This document shows positions 7,838 through 15,312 of a stretch of DNA of 64,000 bases, piece by piece. The stretch lies in the NCBI RefSeq assembly GCF_001612725.1, contig NZ_BDAZ01000034.1, positions 62,001-126,000 of the forward strand, read 5' to 3'. The position numbers and the translations under genes were made by a program. Within the stretch, counting starts at the first letter, position 1. The number at the start of each line of letters is the position of its first letter. This stretch comes from Nocardia anaemiae NBRC 100462 (lineage in GTDB: Bacteria; Actinomycetota; Actinomycetes; Mycobacteriales; Mycobacteriaceae). Below the pieces are notes generated by a model, which worked only from the letters and a program-made list of their open reading frames with translations, was not told the origin of the DNA and made no database searches.

Positions 7838-9766
7838 TTGACCAGTGCAACCACCGACCCGACCACCTACCCGCCGGATGCGGCATTCGCAGCGAGCGCC
7901 AATGCCGATGCGGCACTGTACGATCGAGCCGCCGCCGACCGGCTGGAGTTCTGGGCCGAACAGGCTCGGCGGTTGCACTGGCATCAACCGTGGACGCAGG
8001 TCCTCGACTGGAGCGACGCGCCCGTCGCGAAATGGTTCGTCGACGGCAGACTCAACGTCGCCTACAACTGCGTGGACCGGCACGTACTCGACGGATACGG
8101 CGAGCAGGTGGCCATCCATTGGGAGGGCGAGCCGGGCGACTCTCGCGATATCACCTATGCCGAGTTGCTCGCCGAAGTATCAAGGGCGGCAAACTATTTC
8201 ACCGCGCTCGGGCTGCGGACCGGCGATCGGGTCGCCATCTATATGCCGATGGTGCCGGAGGCGATCGTCGCCATGCTGGCCTGCGCCCGGCTCGGGTTAA
8301 CCCATTCGGTGGTATTCGCCGGATTCTCGCCGACCGCGCTGCGCCAGCGGGTCGACGATGCCGGGGCGCGATTGGTGATCACCACCGACGGACAGTGGCG
8401 GCGCGGTACCGCCGCACCGCTGAAGGCCGCCGTCGACGAGGCACTGGCCGATGGCACGCACACCGTCGAGCACGTACTCGTGGTGCGCCGCACCAATATC
8501 GAGGTGCCGTGGACCGAGGGCCGCGATCTGTGGTGGCACGACACCGTCACCGACGCGTCACCCGATCACCAGGCGCAAGCCTTCGACGCCGAACATCCGC
8601 TGTTCATCCTCTACACCTCCGGCACCACCGGAAAGCCGAAGGGCATCCTGCACACCACCGGAGGCTATCTGACCCAGGCCGCCTACACCCACCACAACGT
8701 CTTCGATCACCGAGCGGGACAGGACGTCTACTGGTGCACCGCCGATATCGGCTGGGTGACCGGACACAGCTATATCGTCTACGGTCCGCTCGCCAACCGC
8801 GCGACCCAGGTCGTCTACGAGGGCACCCCCAACTCCCCCGATGAGCACCGGCATTTCGACATCATCGAAAAGTACGGCGTCACCATCTATTACACCGCCC
8901 CCACGCTGGTGCGGACCTTCATGAAGTGGGGCCGCGAGATCCCCGACGCGCACGACCTGACCTCACTGCGACTGCTCGGCAGCGTCGGCGAGCCGATCAA
9001 TCCGGAAGCCTGGCGCTGGTACCGAGAGGTGTTGGGCGGCAATCGGACTCCCATTGTGGACACCTGGTGGCAGACCGAGACCGGTGCCATCATGATCTCC
9101 CCGCTACCCGGTGTGACGGCTACCAAACCGGGTGCGGCCATGGCCCCGCTGCCCGGCATCTCCGCCGAGATCGTCGACGACGACGGCGCCGAACTCGCCC
9201 GCGGCCGCTCCGGGCTGCTGGTGCTCGATCAGCCGTGGCCATCGATGCTGCGCGGTATCTGGGGTGATATGGACCGGTTCCGCGAGACGTACTGGGACCG
9301 ATTCGCCGACCGCGGTTGGTATTTCGCTGGTGACGGCGCCAAGCTCGACGACGACGGCGACCTCTGGGTGCTCGGCCGGGTCGACGATGTCATGAACGTC
9401 TCCGGCCACCGCATCTCCACCGCCGAGGTCGAATCCGCCCTCGTCGGACATGCCGCGGTCGCGGAGGCGGCCGTGGTCGGCGCGAATGATGCGACCACCG
9501 GACAGGCCATCGTCGCCTTCATCATTCTCACCGCGGGCGCACACAATTCCGGCGACGAGCTGATCGGTGCGCTGAAAGCCGCTGTCGCCCAGGAGATCAG
9601 CCCCATTGCCCGACCGAGGGAGATCCATATCGTCCCGGAACTCCCGAAAACCCGCAGCGGCAAGATCATGCGCCGCCTACTCCGCGATGTCGCAGAGGGT
9701 CGAGAACTCGGCGATACGTCGACCCTCGTCGATCCGTTGGTCTTCGAGGCCATCGCCCGCGGATAG
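7838..9766 (+). CDS. acsA: Acetyl-CoA synthetase (AMP-forming)
   Basis: Converts acetate, ATP and CoA to acetyl-CoA in the cytoplasm; 642 residues, close to the usual 650. It has the adenylation motif YTSGTTGKPKG (about residues 262-272), the DTWWQTETG motif whose tryptophan limits the pocket to short acids, YFAGDGAKLDDDGDLWVLGR, and the C-terminal PKTRSGKIMRRLL whose lysine is the regulatory acetylation site in this family. The start is TTG at 7838 with GAGAGG upstream. As last gene of the symporter locus it is followed by a hairpin. Propionyl-CoA synthetase is a less likely alternative. Confidence 0.93.
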   Translation: MTSATTDPTTYPPDAAFAASANADAALYDRAAADRLEFWAEQARRLHWHQPWTQVLDWSDAPVAKWFVDGRLNVAYNCVDRHVLDGYGEQVAIHWEGEPGDSRDITYAELLAEVSRAANYFTALGLRTGDRVAIYMPMVPEAIVAMLACARLGLTHSVVFAGFSPTALRQRVDDAGARLVITTDGQWRRGTAAPLKAAVDEALADGTHTVEHVLVVRRTNIEVPWTEGRDLWWHDTVTDASPDHQAQAFDAEHPLFILYTSGTTGKPKGILHTTGGYLTQAAYTHHNVFDHRAGQDVYWCTADIGWVTGHSYIVYGPLANRATQVVYEGTPNSPDEHRHFDIIEKYGVTIYYTAPTLVRTFMKWGREIPDAHDLTSLRLLGSVGEPINPEAWRWYREVLGGNRTPIVDTWWQTETGAIMISPLPGVTATKPGAAMAPLPGISAEIVDDDGAELARGRSGLLVLDQPWPSMLRGIWGDMDRFRETYWDRFADRGWYFAGDGAKLDDDGDLWVLGRVDDVMNVSGHRISTAEVESALVGHAAVAEAAVVGANDATTGQAIVAFIILTAGAHNSGDELIGALKAAVAQEISPIARPREIHIVPELPKTRSGKIMRRLLRDVAEGRELGDTSTLVDPLVFEAIARG

Positions 9767-9777
9767 GCGCCGCCCCC

Positions 9778-9826
9778 AGCGGCGGACCCGGCCACCACGA
9801 CGATGAGGGGGACCGGGTCCGCCGCT
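9778..9826 (+). terminator. Strong hairpin after acsA
   Basis: Perfect 14-bp arms, AGCGGCGGACCCGG at 9778-9791 and its reverse complement at 9813-9826, with a 21-base loop, start 12 bp after the acsA stop. No U tract follows, as is common for actinobacterial terminators. It probably ends the symporter-acs transcript. Confidence 0.65.
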
Positions 9827-9975
9827 TCACGTCACGGACCGACACGCTGCTGCGGAGGTCGCGTTGAACCGCTCGCCTGGTCTGCCACGTAGACAGAGCG
9901 AACAGCGGTGCTGGCGGCCGCGCGCCGAATGCGACGGCGATCGTCAACGGCATCACCTTTTGATCGGAGTCCGTT

Positions 9976-10407
9976 ATGACCAATGATGATCTCGTCCTCG
10001 ACCGCCGCCGCGTGGTAATCGCGGGCGCCGGTGCGGCGGCCGCCCTGGCCGCGCTGACCGCGTGCAGCACGGCAGAACCCCCCAAGGCCGCCGCCGGATC
10101 GACCGGTCCGAATATGGCCGCCGGACAGCCGAATGCCATTGCCTCGACCGCCGAGGTGCCGGTCGGCGGCGGTGTGATCAAGGGCGATGTGGTGGTGACC
10201 CAACCGAAGGCCGGATCCTTCGTCGGCTTGTCCTCGACCTGCACACATGCGGGCTGCAAGGTCGCGACGGTTTCCGGCGGCACCATCAACTGCGCCTGCC
10301 ACGGCAGCAAATTCGGTCTCGACGGGTCGGTGGTCAACGGCCCGGCCACCCAGCCGCTCGCCCCGAAATCCGTTCACGTCGAGGGTGACTCGATCGTCGC
10401 GGGGTAA
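9976..10407 (+). CDS. Rieske [2Fe-2S] lipoprotein with Tat-type signal
   Basis: A 143-residue exported iron-sulfur protein. The N-terminus DRRRVVIAGAG is a twin-arginine signal and LTAC places a lipobox Cys at residue 30, so it is probably folded in the cytoplasm, exported and lipid-anchored. The Rieske motifs are CTHAGC (ligands Cys89, His91) and CACHGS (ligands Cys108, His109), with Cys94 and Cys106 as the usual disulfide pair. Small size and lack of a membrane helix separate it from QcrA of the bc1 complex. ATG at 9976 follows GGAG. Electron partner is unknown. Confidence 0.9.
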   Translation: MTNDDLVLDRRRVVIAGAGAAAALAALTACSTAEPPKAAAGSTGPNMAAGQPNAIASTAEVPVGGGVIKGDVVVTQPKAGSFVGLSSTCTHAGCKVATVSGGTINCACHGSKFGLDGSVVNGPATQPLAPKSVHVEGDSIVAG

Positions 10408-10417
10408 CCAGCACGCT

Positions 10418-10451
10418 ATCCGCCGCGCGGCACACCCACCGCGCGGCGGAT
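10418..10451. terminator. Bidirectional hairpin between convergent genes
   Basis: Perfect 13-bp arms, ATCCGCCGCGCGG at 10418-10430 and its complement at 10439-10451, with an 8-base loop. It sits between the stops of the Rieske gene (plus) and the VOC gene (minus) and can serve both. Confidence 0.75.
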
Positions 10452-10462
10452 CGCACGAACGC

Positions 10463-10930
10463 TCATCCCTCGCCGAACAATTCGGCCATCCGCCGGTCCA
10501 TCTCATCCGGCGGCACATCCTCGACGTGCGTTGCCACCGTCCACCGGTGGCCCCACGGATCCTCGAACGCACCACTGCGATCGCCGTAGAACTGGGTGGT
10601 CATGGGGGTGAGTTCCTTGGCGCCCGCGGCGAGGGCGGCGCTGAAGGCGGCATCGGCGTCCTCGACATAGACGTAGAGATTGACCGGCGTCCCGCCGACC
10701 GTCTTCGGGTCGAGGAAATCCATATCCGGGGCCGGATCGCCGACCATGATGAGTGAATTGCCGAAGGTGAGTTCGCAGTGCGCGATCTTGCCGTTCGGTC
10801 CAGGCATGCGCATCCGCTCCGATGCGCCGAAAATATTCTTGTAGAAGTCGATGGCGGCAGCGGCCCCATCGATCGCCAATCCCGGCGAGACCACCGGATA
10901 GCCCTCGGGGATCGGTTTCACATCGGACAT
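10463..10930 (-). CDS. VOC-superfamily protein, PhnB-like glyoxalase fold
   Basis: A 155-residue cytoplasmic protein of the vicinal-oxygen-chelate superfamily. It has two beta-alpha-beta modules, including FYKNIFGASERMRMPGPNGK in the first half and the hallmark GDRSGAFEDPWGHRW near the end. PhnB-like and 'glyoxalase/bleomycin resistance' annotations are typical for this sequence type. The metal and substrate cannot be inferred. Monocistronic between a convergent Rieske gene and the lipoprotein gene at 11023. Confidence 0.85.
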   Translation of the reverse strand: MSDVKPIPEGYPVVSPGLAIDGAAAAIDFYKNIFGASERMRMPGPNGKIAHCELTFGNSLIMVGDPAPDMDFLDPKTVGGTPVNLYVYVEDADAAFSAALAAGAKELTPMTTQFYGDRSGAFEDPWGHRWTVATHVEDVPPDEMDRRMAELFGEG

Positions 10931-11022
10931 GAGTTACCTCCGATCGAGGCGTTTGTCGGACAGGTGCGAGCCTATTCCTCACCCGCGCACGACATGCCTG
11001 ATCGGCGCAAACAGCTACGGAC

Positions 11023-11976
11023 TCATTCGTTCCAGGTGACCTGCGTATTGATCGTCTGCTGGAGCATGCTGGCGCTGCGCGGATCGCGGTAGGCCTGATG
11101 TCCGCCGACGGTGATCGAGCCCGCGACCGGCAGCGGCAGCCCCAGGTCGACGGTGATCGTGCCCGAGCCCTGCATGACGTAGTCCTTGATGTCGAGGGTG
11201 CCCGCGTTGTTCGGCAGCGACCACACCGGCGACTTCGGTTTCTGGGTCACCTCGAGTTCGATGGTCAGCCGGTCGCCATCCCGCTTGGTCAGCGTCGCGG
11301 TGGTCACCTGATCGAGTGCGACACCGCCGTCGACCTCCTGACGCACCGTCCACACCGCACCCTCGCCGACCGGTTGGTCCGGAAAGGTGATCGAACGGTA
11401 AACCGCCTGGTAGAAAGCCTGTTCCAAGGCGGCGCGGGCGTTATTCGAGGTATCCGGCGCCGGGGCCAGCCGCAGCGCGGTGATCGCGCCGAGTTCGCTC
11501 ATATCTAATCCGGCGTGCGAACCATCGGCGGCCGTGAGCGCCTTGGCCAGCGACGGATCCGGGGAGGAAATGGTGCCGAGCGTCAGCTCGACACCGTCGC
11601 TATCTGTCTGCGCCGTCATCGGAATGGTCAGCGCGGGCGAGGAGAAATCACTCGGCGGCTGATCATTGATCTGCTGCTCGATATGGTGATCGGTGCGCAG
11701 TGTCACCTGCTGCACCGTGCCCGCCGGATAGTCGGGACGCAGCAGCGATCGCGGCTCCTCGCCCGCGGACACAACGGTGGCGACCGCCGCCGAAATCGGC
11801 ACGGTCACTTCCTTGCCGATGCCGACCGGCTCGGTGCTGTCGGACTCGACGCGCGACTCGGCACCGTCACTACAGCCGACACCGAACGCGGACAATCCGA
11901 CCGCGAGCACCATCAGCAGCACACCCGAGCGCGCGATTCGGGGTACGTGGGGGGAAGACAACACCGTCACGAGCAT
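11023..11976 (-). CDS. Conserved secreted lipoprotein, possibly DUF6263-like
   Basis: A 317-residue lipoprotein with a hydrophobic signal (about residues 17-34) ending in FGVGC, so the lipidated Cys is at about residue 35. The mature part is beta-rich, with no recognised catalytic motif. The C-terminal segment with VDLGLPLPVAGSITV resembles actinobacterial DUF6263 proteins, a tentative assignment. The ATG at 11976 lacks a near ribosome site; the start could be an internal GTG a few codons later. It is divergent from lspA, whose product would process this lipoprotein. Function unknown. Confidence 0.75.
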   Translation of the reverse strand: MLVTVLSSPHVPRIARSGVLLMVLAVGLSAFGVGCSDGAESRVESDSTEPVGIGKEVTVPISAAVATVVSAGEEPRSLLRPDYPAGTVQQVTLRTDHHIEQQINDQPPSDFSSPALTIPMTAQTDSDGVELTLGTISSPDPSLAKALTAADGSHAGLDMSELGAITALRLAPAPDTSNNARAALEQAFYQAVYRSITFPDQPVGEGAVWTVRQEVDGGVALDQVTTATLTKRDGDRLTIELEVTQKPKSPVWSLPNNAGTLDIKDYVMQGSGTITVDLGLPLPVAGSITVGGHQAYRDPRSASMLQQTINTQVTWNE

Positions 11977-12064
11977 CAGAGTACGACCGCTTCCTGAGTG
12001 TCAGCTGGGACATGCAGGTGACCGCGTGCGTAGGGCAAATCGTTACTCGAGAGATGATGGTCGC

Positions 12065-12754
12065 GTGAGTGACGACCGGCCGCCCGAGGACAACTCCGCC
12101 GATAAGGCGGTACCACCCGGCGACGACACAGAAATTCCGACCCCGACCGCCGATCCTGCCAAGCCCGCCGCACCGCTGCGGCTACGCACGCTGCTGATCA
12201 TCGCCGCGGTATTGCTCGGCTTGGACCTGCTCACCAAGACCATTGTCGTGGCCGAGCTGACCCCGGGCGATCCGGTGCCGATCATCGGCGATTTCGCGCG
12301 GTTGTCGCTGGTACGCAATCCGGGCGCGGCGTTCTCGATGGCCACCGGCATGACCTGGCTGCTGACCCTGGTCGCCGCGGCCGTGGTGATCGGGGTGATC
12401 CGGATCGGGCGCACGCTGCGCTCGCTGTGGTGGGCGATCGGGCTCGGCATGGTGCTCGGCGGCGCGCTCGGCAATCTGGTCGACCGGTTGTTCCGTGCGC
12501 CCGGACCGCTGCAGGGACATGTGGTGGACTTCATCGCCGTCGGCTGGTGGCCGGTATTCAATCTGGCCGATTCCTCGATCGTGTGCGGTGCGATCCTGCT
12601 GGTGGTGCTGACCGTCTTCGGCTTCGAACCCGATGGCACCCGCGCCGGACACGATCACACCGCAGAGACCGCCGCGGAAACGGCCGCGGAGCCGGACGAG
12701 CCTTCGGACAACGGCGCCAATGGTGCGGCCAGCAGCAAGGGGAATGCGGCGTGA
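12065..12754 (+). CDS. lspA: Lipoprotein signal peptidase II
   Basis: Membrane aspartyl peptidase that cleaves signal peptides of prolipoproteins; 229 residues. Four membrane segments are present with the family motifs RNPGAAFS, GGALGNLVDRL, VVDFIAV (catalytic Asp) and FNLADSS (catalytic Asp). The GTG at 12065 follows GAGAGATGATGG and is preferred over longer in-frame starts, giving a normal LspA plus a Pro/Asp-rich N-terminal tail of about 35 residues and an acidic, Ala/Glu-rich C-terminal tail. Its TGA overlaps the GTG of the mini-ORF at 12751. Substrates nearby include the lipoproteins at 9976, 11023 and 23320. Confidence 0.93.
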   Translation: MSDDRPPEDNSADKAVPPGDDTEIPTPTADPAKPAAPLRLRTLLIIAAVLLGLDLLTKTIVVAELTPGDPVPIIGDFARLSLVRNPGAAFSMATGMTWLLTLVAAAVVIGVIRIGRTLRSLWWAIGLGMVLGGALGNLVDRLFRAPGPLQGHVVDFIAVGWWPVFNLADSSIVCGAILLVVLTVFGFEPDGTRAGHDHTAETAAETAAEPDEPSDNGANGAASSKGNAA

Positions 12755-12831
12755 GCGAGCGCAGCGAGCGAACCATGTCACAGCGGGCTTCGCTCATGCC
12801 GGAACCGAGCGCCAGCGAGGTGGAGGCATGA
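12751..12831 (+). CDS. 26-codon mini-ORF coupled to lspA and to the pseudouridine synthase gene
   Basis: An open frame of 26 codons fits exactly between two genes: its GTG overlaps the lspA stop (GTGA) and its TGA overlaps the next ATG (ATGA). It encodes a Ser/Glu/Arg-rich peptide starting VSERSERTMSQR and ending PSASEVEA. The DNA is itself repetitive (GAGCGAGCGCAGCGAGCG). From memory, similar GAGCGCAGCGAGCG intergenic elements are common in Nocardia and Rhodococcus, which makes it more likely a repeated linker that keeps ribosomes moving between cistrons than a functional peptide. Confidence 0.4.
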   Translation: MSERSERTMSQRASLMPEPSASEVEA

Positions 12832-13754
12832 GGGAAACGCGAACCATGCCGGTACCCGACGGACTCGACGGCATGCGCGTCGACGCCGGGCTGTCCCGTC
12901 TGCTCGGGCTGTCCCGCACCGCCGTGGCCGCGCTGGCCGAGGAGGGTTCGGTGCATCTCGACGGCGTCGCCGCGGGCAAATCGGATCGGCTGATGGCCGG
13001 AGCATGGCTGGAGGTCGAGTTCCCGGAACCGAAACGGGAACTCACCATCGAGCCGGAGCCGGTCGAGGGCATGAAGATCCTCTACGCCGACGATGACATC
13101 GTCGCGGTCGACAAGCCGGTCGGCGTCGCGGCGCACACCGGCGTCGGTTGGACCGGGCCGACGGTGGTCGGCGGACTCGCCGCGGCGGGCTATCGCATCT
13201 CGACCTCGGGCGCGCACGAGCGGCAGGGAATCGTGCACCGGCTCGATGTCGGCACCTCCGGCGTGATGGTCGTCGCGCAGTCCGAACACGCGTACACGGC
13301 GCTCAAGCGGGCATTCAAACAGCGCACCGTCGATAAGCGCTATCACGCGCTGGTACAGGGACATCCGGATCCGAGCAGCGGCACCATCGATGCGCCGATC
13401 GGCCGGGCCCGCGGCGATGCCTGGAAGTTCGCGGTCACCGCGGACGGGCGACCGAGCATTACCCACTACGACACCGTCGAGGCGTTCCAGGCGGCCAGCC
13501 TGCTCGATATTCATCTGGAAACCGGGCGCACCCACCAGATCCGGGTGCATTTCTCCGCGATCCGCCACCCCTGCTGCGGTGATCTCACCTATGGTGCGGA
13601 TCCCCGCCTGGCCGAGCGGCTGGGGCTGGAACGGCAGTGGCTGCATGCGCGTTCGCTGGGATTCAACCACCCGGCCGACGGCCGGTATCTGGAGATCACC
13701 AGCGAATATCCGGACGATCTGAAGAACGCCCTCGACGTGTTGCGCAATGCCTGA
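12828..13754 (+). CDS. rluD: RluA/RluD-family 23S rRNA pseudouridine synthase
   Basis: Isomerises uridine to pseudouridine in rRNA; 308 residues. An N-terminal S4 domain (about residues 15-65) precedes the catalytic domain with the HRLDVGTSGVMVVA motif, whose Asp is the nucleophile, and LETGRTHQIRVHF. It matches M. tuberculosis Rv1540 throughout. The ATG at 12828 overlaps the mini-ORF stop; GGAGG lies only one base before it, consistent with reinitiation, and a second ATG at 12846 is possible. Target uridines cannot be specified from sequence. Confidence 0.9.
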   Translation: MRETRTMPVPDGLDGMRVDAGLSRLLGLSRTAVAALAEEGSVHLDGVAAGKSDRLMAGAWLEVEFPEPKRELTIEPEPVEGMKILYADDDIVAVDKPVGVAAHTGVGWTGPTVVGGLAAAGYRISTSGAHERQGIVHRLDVGTSGVMVVAQSEHAYTALKRAFKQRTVDKRYHALVQGHPDPSSGTIDAPIGRARGDAWKFAVTADGRPSITHYDTVEAFQAASLLDIHLETGRTHQIRVHFSAIRHPCCGDLTYGADPRLAERLGLERQWLHARSLGFNHPADGRYLEITSEYPDDLKNALDVLRNA

Positions 13755-14406
13755 AACCTTGCGCCGCATTGCCATTGCCGTCGGCGCCGTCGGTTTCGTA
13801 GTGCTGATCGTGGTGCTCGGTTCGCTCAATCCCCCACGGCCGTCCGGCATCTCGACCGATCGGCTCGGGCCGGAACGAGGTGAGCGCGTCGCGGACTATC
13901 TCGCGCGGGCACGGGATTCGCTGTCGGGTTCGGATACCGAGGAACACTGGGCGCTGGTCTCGTTCACCGAACCCCTTACCCCGGACCAGATTCCGGCACA
14001 CAGTGGCGGCCTGCGCATCGCCGCGGCCAGCCACCATGTGTGGATACCGCGGGTGAACACCCCGATCGTCACGGTGCAACTGCCTGCCGGAAATGCGGTA
14101 GCCGTGGCGTCCGCCGACAATGCCGCCTGGCAACTGGTGGCACAGCGCGCGGCCGACGAACGTACCGATCGCATCAATGCGGTGTCGGCGGGTCGGCTGC
14201 GCGCCGGGTGCGCGTGCACGGTCGGTCTGGTGGTCCGCGGATCGCTGCCCGAGCTCCGGAATCTGGCGACCCAGAATGACATCCGCGCCGTACAGGCCCT
14301 GCCCGCCGACGCGGTCGCCACCAGTTTCGCCATCGTTGCGTTGCTGCCGGAGTCCGAGGAGATCGCGCTGCCCGGTACCGATGACGGACCCGTCCCGGAT
14401 CAGTAG
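13747..14406 (+). CDS. Conserved membrane-anchored protein of unknown function
   Basis: A 219-residue protein with one N-terminal membrane helix (about residues 7-26) and an extracytoplasmic domain containing a short Cys pair (AGCACT). No enzymatic motif was recognised. It starts 8 bases inside the pseudouridine synthase gene, so it belongs to the lspA-rluD operon. Its stop overlaps the convergent PhzF gene by 7 bases. I do not recognise the family. Confidence 0.75.
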   Translation: MPETLRRIAIAVGAVGFVVLIVVLGSLNPPRPSGISTDRLGPERGERVADYLARARDSLSGSDTEEHWALVSFTEPLTPDQIPAHSGGLRIAAASHHVWIPRVNTPIVTVQLPAGNAVAVASADNAAWQLVAQRAADERTDRINAVSAGRLRAGCACTVGLVVRGSLPELRNLATQNDIRAVQALPADAVATSFAIVALLPESEEIALPGTDDGPVPDQ

Positions 14407-15233
14407 CCCCGGGGTCGATCCGGCAGTGACACAACACCATCCAGGTATCGGCGGCAGCGACCGATGAGCAGTACCCGGTCGCCCGCGAGTTCACAGCGCA
14501 GGCTGCCGCCGCGCCTGGATAGTTGACGGGCGCTGAGTTCGGTCCGGCCGAATTCACGGCTCCACAGCGGAACCAGCTGTGCGTGCGCCGATCCGGTGAC
14601 CGGATCCTCGACCACGCCGAGATCCGGACCGAAGACCCGGGAGACGAAGTCCACGGTATCGCCGGGCGCGGTGAGCACCGCATCGAAGGCCAGCGGTGGA
14701 AAGGCCGCGAAATTCGGCCGCGCCTCACGCACCTCGCGTTCGGAACCCACCACGATCACCTCGTCGAATCCGGTGTAGGCACGCACCGCGCGGACGCCGA
14801 GCGCATCCACCAGCGCGGGATCAGGCGTGACCTCCTCGGATTCCAGCGCGGGTAGGTCGAGTACGTATTCGTCGTCATCGGTGCGGTCGACGTGTAGCCA
14901 GCCGCTGCGGGTGAAGAAGCTCACCCGGTCCTCGCCGGGATGGATGTCCTCGAGCAGCTGCGCGGCCGTCGCCATCGTGGCATGGCCGCACATGTCGACC
15001 TCCCTGGTCGGGGTGAACCAACGCAGGTGCACGGCGGGCCACTCACCGGGTGGACCGCCCGCCTCGACGGGTAATTGCGAGGTGTAGAAGGCGGTCTCGG
15101 CGAGGTTGTTCTCCTCGGCCAGATGTTGCAACAGCTCGTCCGGCAACCATGCCGCCAGCGGCATGACCGCGGCCGGGTTGCCCGAGAACGGTGCGTCGGC
15201 GAACGCGTCGATCTGATGCAGCAATACCTCCAT
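14400..15233 (-). CDS. PhzF-family isomerase/epimerase
   Basis: A 277-residue protein of the PhzF (phenazine biosynthesis) family, which has two diaminopimelate-epimerase-like halves. The first half has DAFADAPFSGNPAAVM, with the family Glu in NNLAETAFY as likely catalytic residue, and HLRWFTPTREVDMCGHATM. The second half has EDPVTGSAHAQL. The ATG at 15233 (MEVLLHQIDAF) is the family start, although an open frame continues upstream. No phenazine genes lie nearby, so the substrate is unknown. Confidence 0.88.
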   Translation of the reverse strand: MEVLLHQIDAFADAPFSGNPAAVMPLAAWLPDELLQHLAEENNLAETAFYTSQLPVEAGGPPGEWPAVHLRWFTPTREVDMCGHATMATAAQLLEDIHPGEDRVSFFTRSGWLHVDRTDDDEYVLDLPALESEEVTPDPALVDALGVRAVRAYTGFDEVIVVGSEREVREARPNFAAFPPLAFDAVLTAPGDTVDFVSRVFGPDLGVVEDPVTGSAHAQLVPLWSREFGRTELSARQLSRRGGSLRCELAGDRVLLIGRCRRYLDGVVSLPDRPRGY

Positions 15234-15312
15234 AGTCGAGAAGGTACTCCAACCCTGAATGATCGCTTCGCACAAGGTATCTCGTGGCGCGGCGGGTCGG
15301 GTGTCCAGTTGT

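Noticed and set aside
13747..14406. LprI-like lysozyme inhibitor, by analogy with the M. tuberculosis neighbour of Rv1540
   Set aside because: No lipobox and no matching Cys pattern; it is a membrane-anchored protein of another type.
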